A program made the position numbers and the translations under genes. A stretch of DNA of 34,187 nt from positions 1-34,187 of the forward strand of contig JAJXUC010000022.1 in the NCBI GenBank assembly GCA_021783435.1, in the 5' to 3' direction. The DNA is from Pseudomonadota bacterium (GTDB lineage Bacteria; Pseudomonadota; Gammaproteobacteria; Burkholderiales; Burkholderiaceae). Below are positions 16,627 to 25,595 of this stretch, one piece after another (the first letter of the stretch is position 1; each line of letters starts with the position of its first letter). The notes under the pieces are model-generated. The model did no database searches. It was given only the letters and a program-made list of their open reading frames with translations, and had not been told where the DNA came from.

Positions 16627-16634
16627 CCCTGCGT

Positions 16635-17771
16635 TCAGGCCGGGTAGAGGGCGCCGAGCACGCGCGGCCCGGCGGCTCCGGTGACGGCGGGGAGGTTGCC
16701 CGGCAGGCCTTGCAAGGTCTGCTGCGCCAGCCAGGCGAAGGCGGCTGCCTCCACCTGCTCGGCCGGAATGCCCAGTGTGTCGCTCAGGCTGCACGGCACG
16801 GGGCCGAGAGCGGTCTGCAGTCTGCGCAGCAGGTCGGCATTGCGCGCCCCGCCGCCGCACACCAGCAGGCGCGACACGCCGGGCATGGCACGCTGCAGCG
16901 CCTCGGCTACGCTGTGCGCCGTCAGGGCGGAAAGGGTGGCCTGCACGTCCTGCGGTGCAGGAGGCTGCGGCAGGCGAGTCAGTTGGCGGTCGAGCCAGTC
17001 GGCGTGAAAGTCGTCGCGCCCGGTGCTTTTGGGGGCGGGGCGGGCAAAGTAGGGATCGGCCAGACACTGCCGCAGCAGATCGGCCTGCACCGCACCGCTC
17101 GCGGCCCAGGCGCCTTGGGCGTCGAAGGCCTGCCCGGTGTGGCGCTGCGCCCAATGGTCGAGCAGCACATTGCCCGGGCCGGTGTCGAAGCCGAGGGTGC
17201 GGCCATCGGCGAACAGCAGGCTGAGATTGGCGAAGCCGCCGAGGTTGAGTACGGCAACGTCGGCGCCGGGCTCGGCGAACACGGCGCGATGGAACGCGGG
17301 CACCAACGGCGCGCCCTGCCCGCCGGCGGCCACGTCGCGGCTGCGGAAGTCGGCCACCACGGCAATGCCGCTGCGCTCGGCCAGCAGTGCCGGGGCGCCC
17401 AACTGGACGGTGTAGCCCAGCTCAGGGCGGTGGCGCACGGTCTGGCCATGCGCGCCGATGGCGCGGATGTCGCCAGCCTTCAGGCCGGTGTCGCGCAGCA
17501 GGGCGGCAACGACCTCGGCGTAGAGTTCGGCGAGTTGCTGCGCGGCGAGGGCGCCGCGGTGGAGTTCGTCGGGGCCGGAAGTGTTCAGCGCCAGCAATTC
17601 CTGCCGCAATGCGGCGGGAAAGGCGCGTGCGGCATGGGCGCGCACGCGGGGCGTGCCGCCTGCGGCGCTGGCGAGCAGCACGCCGTCCACACCGTCGAGC
17701 GAGGTACCCGACATCAGGCCGATGAAATGGCCAGTGAAATGGCCAGGGTCTGGCCCGGGTTCAGTCGACAC
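16635..17771 (-). CDS. anmK: Anhydro-N-acetylmuramic acid kinase
   Basis: AnmK phosphorylates 1,6-anhydro-MurNAc released by lytic transglycosylases, opening the anhydro ring to give MurNAc-6-phosphate for cell-wall recycling. The 378-residue protein has the ATP-binding GLMSGTSLDGVD at 18-29, the substrate-site GAHGQTVRHRP, VADFRSRDVAAGGQGAPLVP, the LNLGGFANL and FDTGPGNVLLD blocks, and a late CGGGARN. The start ATGTCGACTGA overlaps the stop of the upstream M23 gene by 11 bases, so the genes are translationally coupled. The context of peptidoglycan hydrolases plus a recycling kinase is functionally coherent. The N-terminus contains a small GHFTGHF duplication. Confidence 0.95.
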   Translation of the reverse strand: MSTEPGPDPGHFTGHFIGLMSGTSLDGVDGVLLASAAGGTPRVRAHAARAFPAALRQELLALNTSGPDELHRGALAAQQLAELYAEVVAALLRDTGLKAGDIRAIGAHGQTVRHRPELGYTVQLGAPALLAERSGIAVVADFRSRDVAAGGQGAPLVPAFHRAVFAEPGADVAVLNLGGFANLSLLFADGRTLGFDTGPGNVLLDHWAQRHTGQAFDAQGAWAASGAVQADLLRQCLADPYFARPAPKSTGRDDFHADWLDRQLTRLPQPPAPQDVQATLSALTAHSVAEALQRAMPGVSRLLVCGGGARNADLLRRLQTALGPVPCSLSDTLGIPAEQVEAAAFAWLAQQTLQGLPGNLPAVTGAAGPRVLGALYPA

Positions 17772-19242
17772 GCGCCAGCCGCACCGCGTCGTCGCTGCCG
17801 GCGGCCTGCGCGAGCTGGCTGCGCATCACCGACGTTGCGGCGAAGAAGGCGGCCTTCTCGCCCACCGGCAAGGCCTGGCTCGGCGGCACGTAGCGCGCCA
17901 TGGTCAGCGGGTCGACGACGCGGCCCTTGACGTGGAACTCGAAGTGCAGATGCGGCCCGGTGGACCAGCCGGTGTTGCCGGATTTGGCGATGACCTGGCC
18001 CGACGTGACCTGCTGGCCGGTGCGCACGTCGAGCTTGCTGAGATGGGCGTAAACCGTCTCGAAGCCGCCGGGATGGTCGATTTTGACGACATTGCCGTAG
18101 CCGTTCTCCAGCCCGGCCTTGGCGACGCGACCGTCGGCCACGGTGCGCACGGGGGTGCCCACGGCAACGTGAAAATCGATGCCTTCGTGCAACTGCGTGC
18201 GCTTGACCACGGGGTCGAAGCGCATGCCGAAGTGCGAGGTGATTGGGGTCCCAGGCATCGGCGAAGGGAGAAACACGCGCTGCAGGCTGTGGCCCTCGGG
18301 GGTGTAGTACGCGCCCGGCCCGGTCGCGCCGTGCGGGGCGAACCACAACGCCTGCACGCTTTTGCCGCGGCTGGTGATTTCGGCGGCGAGCACACGTCCG
18401 GCGCGCACCGGACGGCCATCCACCGCGAGCATTTCGTAGGCCACGGCAAAGCGGTCGCCGCGACGCAGGTCTCGCTTGAGGTTGAAGCGGTCGGCAAAGA
18501 TGCGCCCGAGTTGCGCCGTCACCGAGGGCGGCAGGTCGGCGCTTTGCGCGGCGCTGGCCAGCGTGCCGCGTATTTCGCCGGCGGCCATGCGGGTCTGGGT
18601 CTGCATGGCCAGCGGGGTGAGGGTCTTGGACCAGCCGTCGGCTGAGGGCGTCAGGGTCAACCGCTGCCAAGTGGCGTCGGCCGGAGCGGTGGAATCAGCT
18701 TGCGCCCCTTGGGGGGGCACCTTGGCAGGTGGCGTGTCTGCCGCCGTTCGTTGCGGCGCCAGGGCCAGGTTGCCCTGCAGTTGGCGAAGCTGTCCGGCGC
18801 TGTCGACCTGGGCTGAAATCTCGGTGCCGGCATTGCTCAGCATCAGGCCACGCATCTGGCTGTCGGCGCTGAGTTGGCGCAAGGTGGCCGGATCGGTCAC
18901 ACCCAGGCGTCTGAGCAGGGTCTGCACCGTATCGCTGCGATGGACCCTGGTCGTGCGGTAGAGCAGCACCGGCTGATCATCCAACGCCTGGGCCTGAGAC
19001 GCGGCATCGGTCCGCAGGGCGATGGTCAGGGTGGTTTGCGGACTGAGCGCCGGGTCGGGTGTACCGGGAGCGATGGCGTAGGCGGCGATGCCACTGCCCA
19101 TCAGCGCCAGACCCACGGCCAGCGCCACGCGCTGAGGATGGGCCTGCAAGACATCGCGCGCGGCGCGGCCGGACAAGGCGAGTTCCGCGCGCACGCCGTG
19201 CAGGCGAGCATGCAACGTCAGTGGGGACGACTGGCGAGTCAT
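17761..19242 (-). CDS. M23-family metallopeptidase (MepM-like), intact active site
   Basis: This 493-residue envelope peptidoglycan endopeptidase has a short cytoplasmic N-terminus and one membrane anchor (around VALAVGLALMGSGIAAYAI). A LysM/OapA-like region follows (SDTVQTLLRRLGVTD), then a linker domain (GRIFADRFNLKRDLRRGDRFAVAYE) and a C-terminal LytM/M23 domain. Zinc ligands and catalytic residues are all present: H352 and D356 (LHEGIDFHV), H400 (YAHL), H431 and H433 (PHLHFEF). MepM-type enzymes cleave D-Ala-mDAP crosslinks during growth. It lies 5 bases after a 493-residue paralogue and overlaps anmK by 11 bases, so the three form one transcription unit. Confidence 0.93.
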   Translation of the reverse strand: MTRQSSPLTLHARLHGVRAELALSGRAARDVLQAHPQRVALAVGLALMGSGIAAYAIAPGTPDPALSPQTTLTIALRTDAASQAQALDDQPVLLYRTTRVHRSDTVQTLLRRLGVTDPATLRQLSADSQMRGLMLSNAGTEISAQVDSAGQLRQLQGNLALAPQRTAADTPPAKVPPQGAQADSTAPADATWQRLTLTPSADGWSKTLTPLAMQTQTRMAAGEIRGTLASAAQSADLPPSVTAQLGRIFADRFNLKRDLRRGDRFAVAYEMLAVDGRPVRAGRVLAAEITSRGKSVQALWFAPHGATGPGAYYTPEGHSLQRVFLPSPMPGTPITSHFGMRFDPVVKRTQLHEGIDFHVAVGTPVRTVADGRVAKAGLENGYGNVVKIDHPGGFETVYAHLSKLDVRTGQQVTSGQVIAKSGNTGWSTGPHLHFEFHVKGRVVDPLTMARYVPPSQALPVGEKAAFFAATSVMRSQLAQAAGSDDAVRLARVD

Positions 19243-19247
19243 TGGCT

Positions 19248-20729
19248 TCAGCCCTGTTGCGGCGCTGCGGGGCGAGCGCCTGGCGAGCGCCCGGCGCTCA
19301 CACTGGCCACCTCGGGGCCGGGAACCAGCGCCAGCATCTGCCGCGGCGTGGCGGTCTGGGCAAAGAATTCGGCGCGCAAGGCGCCGGGCACCGACGTGCC
19401 CTTGGGCGAGTAATGCGCAATGGTCAGCGGATTGACCGGGGTGCCGTTGACGAAGAACTGGAAATAGAGGTGCGGTCCGGTGGACCAGCCGGTGTTACCC
19501 GACAGCGCCACGACTTCACCCTGCTTCACCGGTTCGCCCACATGCACCTCGAACTTGCTGAGGTGCGCATAAATGGTGGCAAAACCATCGGGATGCACCA
19601 CCTTCACATACTTGCCGTAGCCCGTGCCCCAGCCGGCGTAGGCTACGCGGCCGTCGGCAATGGTTTTCACCGGCGTGCCCACGGGAATGGCAAGGTCGAT
19701 GCCTTTGTGGAACTCGTGGAAGTGCATCACCGGATTGGTGCGCCAGCCCCAGCCCGAGGTGATGCGGTCATACGGCAGCGGCGACAGCAAGAAAGCGCGC
19801 GCCAGACTGCCGCCCTTGGGGTTGTAGTAACCGGCGGCCTGCGGGTGCCCCGGCGGGCTGAACCAGACGGCCGAATGCACATGCCCCTGGTTGATGATTT
19901 CGGCCGAGATGATGCGCCCCACGCGCAGGACCTGACCCTGGGCTTCATACACGCGGTAGGCCACGGTAAAGCGATCGCCCGGACGCAGGTCGCGGCGGAA
20001 ATTCACTTCGCCGGCGAACAGATTCACCATTTGCGTGGCGACGGAATCGGGCATGCCGGCGGCGTCAGCTGCGGCGAAAAGGGTGCTCCGGACTACGCCG
20101 GTGGCCATGCGCAACTGCGCCTGCGCCGTCTGTTGCGTGACCTTGCTCTGAAAGGCACCGTCCGGCTGCGACACCAGCGTCAGCAAGCGCCAGGTCTGCT
20201 GCGCTGGCTGCGCCAGTGCCAGGGCTGTGTTCTGCGAAACAAGGGGTTGAGCAGCCTTCGCCGTGGCTGCCTTGCCGCCCTGCGGCAGACGCGCTTGCAA
20301 GCTCACCAATTCACCCAGGCTGTTCACCTGGGCCGTGACCACGTGCCCCGGTTCTGCGAGCAGGGCGCGCAGATCGGCATTGGCGGCAAGCCGACGCAAC
20401 TGAGACGGATCCGTGACCTGCAGGCGGCGCAGCAGGGACTCCACCGTGTCGCCAGCCTGGACATAGGCCGTGGCGTAAACCGATGAAGGCTGGTCTTCGA
20501 GCGCCTGCGTCTGGGGCGTGAGGTCGAGCGACAGCGGCACGGTCAGCGTGGTGGCGGGCGGCAGCTGGGGTTGGGGGCCATATTCAGCCAGGCCAAAGGC
20601 TGTGGCGCTGGACAGCAGCAGGACCGATCCCACGGCGGCGGTGATGCGCCCAGGGTGGCCTTCGACCGCTTCACGCAGCTGAAGCATGCCAGCGCGCAGC
20701 CGGGCCGAAGTTTTCGCGATCAAACTCAT
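19248..20729 (-). CDS. M23-family peptidase paralogue with HLH changed to HLY
   Basis: This is a second 493-residue protein of the same architecture: a membrane anchor ([20 protein letters not shown]), a [18 protein letters not shown] region, [17 protein letters not shown], and a C-terminal LytM/M23 domain. H341 and D345 (FHKGIDLAI) and H389 (YAHL) are kept. The HxH motif reads H420-L-Y422 instead of HLH: the codon at 19464-19466 reads TAT on (-), one base from CAT. The second His of HxH is a zinc ligand in LytM enzymes, so activity is doubtful. The frame is open to 20897, but the ATG at 20729 has AGGAGT upstream. It is probably the first gene of the operon with its paralogue and anmK, and is divergent from tyrS. 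Confidence 0.9.
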   Translation of the reverse strand: MSLIAKTSARLRAGMLQLREAVEGHPGRITAAVGSVLLLSSATAFGLAEYGPQPQLPPATTLTVPLSLDLTPQTQALEDQPSSVYATAYVQAGDTVESLLRRLQVTDPSQLRRLAANADLRALLAEPGHVVTAQVNSLGELVSLQARLPQGGKAATAKAAQPLVSQNTALALAQPAQQTWRLLTLVSQPDGAFQSKVTQQTAQAQLRMATGVVRSTLFAAADAAGMPDSVATQMVNLFAGEVNFRRDLRPGDRFTVAYRVYEAQGQVLRVGRIISAEIINQGHVHSAVWFSPPGHPQAAGYYNPKGGSLARAFLLSPLPYDRITSGWGWRTNPVMHFHEFHKGIDLAIPVGTPVKTIADGRVAYAGWGTGYGKYVKVVHPDGFATIYAHLSKFEVHVGEPVKQGEVVALSGNTGWSTGPHLYFQFFVNGTPVNPLTIAHYSPKGTSVPGALRAEFFAQTATPRQMLALVPGPEVASVSAGRSPGARPAAPQQG

Positions 20730-20916
20730 GCGCACTCCTTGAATGTCGAGTGGCGGAACAACCGGTCGGCATCGGCCAACCAGGGCGAAGGGGGTGGAGC
20801 GCACCGCGCCCTGAAACGGCGAGCGGTGCCGAACGACAGCCGGTTCAGGCCGTTCTCCGCCGCAGCGGGTGGAGAAGGCCGCCGGATGCGGCTCCAATAC
20901 ACTGCCAGATCTGCGC

Positions 20917-20952
20917 GATGTTGCGAGTGCTCACGATGTCGCGAGTGCTCAC
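20917..20952. repeat. Tandem 18-bp direct repeat upstream of tyrS
   Basis: GATGTTGCGAGTGCTCAC (20917-20934) is followed immediately by GATGTCGCGAGTGCTCAC (20935-20952), with 17 of 18 bases identical. It lies in the 288-base divergent spacer between the M23 operon and tyrS. No ORF in that spacer looks real. It may be a duplicated protein-binding site or a simple slippage duplication. Confidence 0.7.
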
Positions 20953-21017
20953 GGGAGCCAGATTGCAGGGCGGCGCCGAGTTTAACAGCCGTTTCACGCG
21001 AAAATCCACATAAGTCC

Positions 21018-22325
21018 ATGGCTGATTCCTTTGCTCACAAACCTGACGCTCCTGGGGGCGCCTCCTCGCAACGCCCTGTCCCAGAGCACACCCCGACGCC
21101 ACCCTTGACCCCGGAACAGACCCAGGCCGTGCGGCAAGCTCTGGCCGTGACCAAGCGCGGCTGCGCCGAACTGCTGGTGGAAACCGACTGGGTCGCCAAA
21201 CTGACCCGCAGCGCCCGAACCGGTCAGCCGCTGCGCATCAAGCTCGGCCTCGACCCCACGGCGCCGGACATCCACATCGGCCATACCGTCGTGCTCAACA
21301 AGCTTCGGCAGTTGCAAGATCTGGGCCATACGGTCATTTTTCTGATCGGCGACTTCACCTCGCGCATCGGCGACCCGTCCGGGCGCAACGCCACGCGCCC
21401 GCCGCTGACCCTCGAGCAGATCAAGACCAACGCCCAGACCTATTACGCCCAGGCCAGCCTGGTGCTCGACCCGGACAAAACCGAGGTTCGCTACAACTCC
21501 GAATGGAGCGAGCCGCTGGGGGCCGACGGCATGATTCGCCTGGCCGCCAAGTACACCCTGGCACGGCTGCTGGAACGCGATGACTTCACCCAGCGCCACA
21601 AGGCGGGGATCCCGATTGCGATGCACGAACTGCTCTACCCCTTGATGCAGGGTTACGACTCGGTCGCGCTCAAAAGTGATCTGGAATTGGGCGGAACCGA
21701 CCAGAAATTCAACCTGCTGGTCGGGCGCGAGCTGCAAAAAGAATACGGCCAGGAGCCGCAGTGCATCCTCACCATGCCCCTGCTCGAAGGTCTGGACGGC
21801 GTGGAAAAAATGTCCAAGTCCAAGGGCAACACCATCGGCATCCAGGAGGAGCCGGCGACCATGTTCGCCAAGCTGCTGTCGATCAGCGACGTGCTGATGT
21901 GGCGCTATTTCGAGTTGTTGTCGTTCCGGCCGCTCGAGGAGATCGCGGCGCTCGAGGCCGAGGTGAACGCCGGCCGCAACCCGAAGGACGCCAAGGTGAT
22001 GCTGGCACGGGAGATCGTCACCCGCTTCCACAGCGCTGCTGCTGCCGACACCGCGCAGGCCGACTTCGAGCTGCGGGCGCGCGGCGGCGTACCGGACGAC
22101 ATTGCCGAATGTCGCCTCAGCCTGCCCGCCGAAGGCCTGGGCCTGCCCGCCGCGCTGAAACAGGCCGGACTGGTGCCCTCCACCGCCGAGGCCCTGCGCA
22201 TGATCGAACAGCGCGGCGTGCGCGTCGACGGCACCGTGGCCGAAGACCGCGCGCTGAAGCTGGGTGCCGGCACTGTGGTGCTGCAGGTGGGTAAGCGCAA
22301 ATTTGCGCGGGTGACGCTAGGCTGA
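21018..22325 (+). CDS. tyrS: Tyrosyl-tRNA synthetase
   Basis: This class I aminoacyl-tRNA synthetase (435 residues) has the HIGH motif at 86-89 (APDIHIGHT) and KMSKS at 264-268 ([10 protein letters not shown]), plus the C-terminal S4-type RNA-binding domain (about 370-430, [15 protein letters not shown]). Features of the TyrRS group with KMSKS rather than KFGKT (TyrZ-like) are clear. An Ala/Pro-rich N-terminal extension of about 25 residues precedes the conserved part. The frame is open to 20571, but 21018 ([10 protein letters not shown]) begins the plausible protein; no strong Shine-Dalgarno sequence is seen. It is divergent from the M23-anmK operon, as in other Burkholderiales. Confidence 0.96.
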   Translation: MADSFAHKPDAPGGASSQRPVPEHTPTPPLTPEQTQAVRQALAVTKRGCAELLVETDWVAKLTRSARTGQPLRIKLGLDPTAPDIHIGHTVVLNKLRQLQDLGHTVIFLIGDFTSRIGDPSGRNATRPPLTLEQIKTNAQTYYAQASLVLDPDKTEVRYNSEWSEPLGADGMIRLAAKYTLARLLERDDFTQRHKAGIPIAMHELLYPLMQGYDSVALKSDLELGGTDQKFNLLVGRELQKEYGQEPQCILTMPLLEGLDGVEKMSKSKGNTIGIQEEPATMFAKLLSISDVLMWRYFELLSFRPLEEIAALEAEVNAGRNPKDAKVMLAREIVTRFHSAAAADTAQADFELRARGGVPDDIAECRLSLPAEGLGLPAALKQAGLVPSTAEALRMIEQRGVRVDGTVAEDRALKLGAGTVVLQVGKRKFARVTLG

Positions 22326-22390
22326 GCACCACCGGGCAGCGAGCCGGACAGGCGTGCCAGCCTGCGGCAAGAAGAGACGTTTTTGGTCTG

Positions 22391-22413
22391 CGGGTGACGC
22401 GAACCGTCACCCG
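22391..22413. terminator. Hairpin between convergent tyrS and the GlsB-type gene
   Basis: The perfect 9-bp stem CGGGTGACG (22391-22399) and CGTCACCCG (22405-22413) has loop CGAAC and sits in the gap between the two converging stop codons. Neither strand has a proper T tract after it, so it is at best a weak bidirectional terminator or a 3' end stabiliser. Confidence 0.5.
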
Positions 22414-22435
22414 TGAGCCCTGCCCATGCGCCATT

Positions 22436-22681
22436 TCAAACGCGCTTGACCAGCCGGATCAGGAACAGCAGCACGATGGCACCCAAGGTGGCGACGATCA
22501 GACTCGGGATGATGCCGCCGCCAGGGAACAAGCCCAGCAGGCGGAAGAGAAAGCCGCCGAGGAAGGCGCCAACGACACCCACCACCAAATCACCCAGTAG
22601 GCCAAAGCCGCTGCCTTTGGTGATTTTTCCTGCCAGCCAGCCAGCGATGATGCCGATGATGAGAAAACCGATCAAGCTCAT
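22436..22681 (-). CDS. GlsB/YeaQ/YmgE family membrane protein
   Basis: This is an 81-residue, very hydrophobic and glycine-rich protein with three helices. It begins MSLIGFLIIGIIAGWLAGKI, includes GDLVVGVVGAFLGGFLFRLLG, and ends in a third helix before LIRLVKRV. This is the transglycosylase-associated (Tag) family, often stress-induced; its biochemical function is unknown and the enzyme-related name is misleading. The length matches the family. AGGAAA precedes the ATG at 22681. It stands alone, convergent with tyrS. Confidence 0.93.
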   Translation of the reverse strand: MSLIGFLIIGIIAGWLAGKITKGSGFGLLGDLVVGVVGAFLGGFLFRLLGLFPGGGIIPSLIVATLGAIVLLFLIRLVKRV

Positions 22682-22777
22682 GGTGTTTCCTTTGGGTCAG
22701 GTGCAGCTTGCCGCAGGGAAATTCCCCGGATTCATTCGGCGCAGCCTAGAGGCTGTGGCCGTGAACCGCAAGCATGA

Positions 22778-24028
22778 TCAGAGCATCGTTCCCGCAGCCT
22801 GGCTCAGCGCCCGCTCCGCCAGGCGGGCGTAGAGCGCCGCACCCAGCGGCAGCACGGCATCGTTGAAGTCATAGCGCGGGGTGTGCAAGAAGCCTCCGGC
22901 CTCGCAACCCTGGCCCAAGCGCAGGTAGGCGCCTGGCCGGGCCTGCAGCATGAACGCGAAGTCTTCGGCGCCCATGCTGGGTGGCAGATCGCGCACCACG
23001 GCGGCGTCGCCCACCAGTTCCGCGGCCACTTCGGCGGCGTAATGCGCCACTTGCGGCGTGTTGATGGTGGCGGGGTAGATGCGCTCATAGTGCAGTTCGG
23101 CACTGGCGCCGAAGGCCTGCGCCACCGATTGCACGATGCGGCCGAGGCGCTTTTCCACCAGCGCCTGCACCTCGGCGCGAAAGGTGCGTACCGTGCCCAC
23201 CAGTGTCACCTGGCGCGGAATCACGCTCATGGCGGAGAGGTCGCCGCCACGCATGGCGCAAATGCTGACCACGGCTTCGTCCAGCGGGTTGACGTTGCGG
23301 GCGACGATGCTTTGCACCGCGGTGATGATGTGGGCCGACACCAGCACCGGGTCGATGGTCATGTAGGGGTGCGCGCCGTGGCCGCCTTCGGCCGTGACCT
23401 TGATGGTGATGCGATCGGCTGCCGCCATCATCGGCCCGGGTGTGAGGCCGATGCGCCCGGGCGGCAAGGCCGGCCAGTTGTGCATGCTGAACACCCAATC
23501 CGTCGGGAAGCGCTCGAACAGGCCGTCGTCCATCATCGCCTTGGCGCCGCCCAGGCCCTCCTCGCCGGGCTGGAAGATGCAGTGCACGGTGCCGGCGAAG
23601 TTGCGCGTGGCCGCCAGATAGCGCGCCGCGCCCAGCAGCATGGCGGTATGGCCGTCGTGGCCGCAGGCGTGCATCACCCCGCCCTTGCTGGAGCGCCAGG
23701 GAAAGTCGCTGTCTTCCTTGATGGGCAGCGCATCCATGTCGGCGCGCAGGCCGACGGCCCGCACGCCAGGCTCGGCGCCGCCGTTCACCGGCGTGTCGGG
23801 GGAGGACTCGTGCGCGTGTCTGCCGCGGATGGCCGCGACCACGCCGGTGCGGCCGATGCCGGTCTGCACCTCATCGACCCCGTAGCGCCGCAGTTCGTCC
23901 GCGACGAAGGTGGCCGTGCGGTGCTCCTCGAAGCCGAGTTCCGGGTGGGCGTGCAGATCACGCCGGATGCGCGTGAGTTCAGCGTGATACGCGCTGATGT
24001 GTTGAATGGGACCGGTGAGCTTCCACAT
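22778..24028 (-). CDS. M20-family amidohydrolase (hippurate hydrolase-like)
   Basis: This is a metal-dependent amidohydrolase of 416 residues. Metal-binding motifs are MHACGHDGH (C122, H124) and QPGEEG, with AEGGHGAHPYMTIDP in the dimerisation domain and SMGAEDFAFM near the end. Relatives hydrolyse N-acyl amino acids, hippurate or N-acetyl-diaminopimelate; the exact substrate cannot be told. The frame is open to 24094. The ATG at 24028 (MWKLTGPIQH) fits the family N-terminus, with 24067 as alternative. An insertion of about 20 residues (HAHESSPDTPVNGGAEPG, around 71-88) lies before the conserved RAVGLRADMDALP and looks like a low-complexity loop. It is divergent from kynU. Confidence 0.9.
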   Translation of the reverse strand: MWKLTGPIQHISAYHAELTRIRRDLHAHPELGFEEHRTATFVADELRRYGVDEVQTGIGRTGVVAAIRGRHAHESSPDTPVNGGAEPGVRAVGLRADMDALPIKEDSDFPWRSSKGGVMHACGHDGHTAMLLGAARYLAATRNFAGTVHCIFQPGEEGLGGAKAMMDDGLFERFPTDWVFSMHNWPALPPGRIGLTPGPMMAAADRITIKVTAEGGHGAHPYMTIDPVLVSAHIITAVQSIVARNVNPLDEAVVSICAMRGGDLSAMSVIPRQVTLVGTVRTFRAEVQALVEKRLGRIVQSVAQAFGASAELHYERIYPATINTPQVAHYAAEVAAELVGDAAVVRDLPPSMGAEDFAFMLQARPGAYLRLGQGCEAGGFLHTPRYDFNDAVLPLGAALYARLAERALSQAAGTML

Positions 24029-24200
24029 ACGGGGGTTGCCGCTGCACCTTATGGTGAGATGTTCCATTGAAGCACCGACGCCACAGCGCCGCAAACACTT
24101 TGGCCAATGCCTGCATGGCCACCGCTGGCATGCCGGGCTGCGGCGGGGCCCGAGCGCAAGCCAAATCGGCCGATGCGCGGGAGCGGGAACCTGGACAGGC

Positions 24201-24240
24201 GTAGGCTTTCGCCGGTGGCTACGGAGCCACTCCCGGACCT
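24201..24240. repeat. REP-like hairpin upstream of kynU
   Basis: GTGGCT and AGCCAC pair around ACGG (24215-24230). The flanking bases on (-) read GGGAGTGGCTCCGTAGCCAC followed by GGCGAAAGCCTACG, a pattern recalling repetitive extragenic palindromes. It sits in the 248-base spacer between the M20 gene and kynU, which has no other recognised feature. Confidence 0.35.
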
Positions 24241-24276
24241 GCCCGTTCCTTGCTTGCAGCCTTGCGAGAACCCGCC

Positions 24277-25545
24277 ATGCTCACACGTGACGCCTGCACC
24301 GCGCTCGACGCGCAAGACCCGCTCGCCGACCTGCGCGCCCAGTTCGACTTGCCCACCGGCCGCATCTATCTCGACGGCAACTCCCTCGGCGCCCTGCCAC
24401 GCAGCACCGCCCCGCGGCTGCAACAGGTGGTGACGCAAGACTGGGGGCAAGGGCTGATCGAAAGCTGGAATACGGCCAACTGGATGACCTGGCCGCAGGG
24501 CGTTGGTGACAAGATCGCGCGGCTCATTGGCGCCGCCCCGGGCGAAGTGGTCGCCGCCGACTCCACCTCGGTCAACCTCTACAAGGTGCTGAGCGCAGCC
24601 ACCCGGATCCAGCGCCTTGCGCAGCCGGCTCATCACGTACTGCTGAGCCAGCGCGACAACTTCCCCACCGACCTCTACATCGCCCAAAGCGTGTGTGCCG
24701 CAGCCGGCTGGCGGCTGGAACTGGCGGAGGCTGCGGCCATCCCGGCCCGGCTCGCCGCCGGCGATGTGGCCGTGCTCATGCTGACGCACGTGAACTACCG
24801 CACCGGCGCCCTGCACGACATGGCCGCGCTCACCGCGCAAGCGCATGCCGCCGGCGCGCTCGCGGTGTGGGACCTGGCGCATTCAGCCGGCTCGGTGCCG
24901 GTGCGTCTGCATGCGGCCGATGCCGATTTCGCCGTCGGCTGCGGCTACAAATTCCTCAACGGCGGCCCCGGCGCGCCCGCCTTCGTCTGGGTGCATCCGC
25001 GCCATGCAGACGCGGCGCAACCCCTCTCGGGCTGGATCGGCCATGCGCAGCCGTTCAACTTCACCACGCACTACGAAGCCGCCGCCGGCATCCATCACTA
25101 CCTGTGCGGCTCTCCGCCCATCCTGGGTCTGGCCGCGCTCGACTGCGGCGTGGACTCTGTGCTCGCGGCCGAACCGCTGGGCGGCATGGCGGCGCTCCAC
25201 GCCAAGGCCGGGCAACTTGGCGACCTGTTCATGCGTCTGGTGGACGAGCGCTGCGCCGGCCTCGGGCTGGATGCGGCATCGCCGCGCGACGCCGCACAGC
25301 GCGGCAGCCAGGTCAGCCTGGCCCACGCCCAGGCCTGGCCCGTGATGCAGGCGCTGATCGCGCATGGCGTGATCGGCGATTTCCGCGCCGGTGTCGACGG
25401 CGATCCCGACCTGCTGCGCTTCGGCTTCACCCCGCTTTATTTACGCTTCGTGGATGTGTGGGATGCGGTGGAGACGCTGGCCGACATCCTTGGCAGCCGC
25501 AGTTGGGATGTGCCCACCTTCCACGCCCGCAAGGCCGTGACCTGA
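24277..25545 (+). CDS. kynU: Kynureninase
   Basis: KynU is a PLP enzyme that cleaves kynurenine to anthranilate and alanine. The 422-residue protein has [11 protein letters not shown] at the start, NFPTDLY at about 128-134, [12 protein letters not shown] at 198-209 and the PLP lysine K225 in [14 protein letters not shown]. The frame opens at a TTG at 24250, but the ATG at 24277 fits better and leaves a normal length. It is followed 50 bases later by kynA, so the two are likely co-transcribed. KynB (the formamidase acting between KynA and KynU) is not here. The divergent gene is an M20 amidohydrolase, a family different from known kynurenine formamidases. Confidence 0.96.
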   Translation: MLTRDACTALDAQDPLADLRAQFDLPTGRIYLDGNSLGALPRSTAPRLQQVVTQDWGQGLIESWNTANWMTWPQGVGDKIARLIGAAPGEVVAADSTSVNLYKVLSAATRIQRLAQPAHHVLLSQRDNFPTDLYIAQSVCAAAGWRLELAEAAAIPARLAAGDVAVLMLTHVNYRTGALHDMAALTAQAHAAGALAVWDLAHSAGSVPVRLHAADADFAVGCGYKFLNGGPGAPAFVWVHPRHADAAQPLSGWIGHAQPFNFTTHYEAAAGIHHYLCGSPPILGLAALDCGVDSVLAAEPLGGMAALHAKAGQLGDLFMRLVDERCAGLGLDAASPRDAAQRGSQVSLAHAQAWPVMQALIAHGVIGDFRAGVDGDPDLLRFGFTPLYLRFVDVWDAVETLADILGSRSWDVPTFHARKAVT

Positions 25546-25595
25546 GCCCGCCTGCACGACCGCGGACGAACAACGCACACCACCGACACGCCATC

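Noticed and set aside
20730..21017. Possible small ORFs on both strands in the M23/tyrS gap
   Set aside because: They are created by the GC-rich context and tandem repeat; no conserved motif, ribosome site or coding bias.
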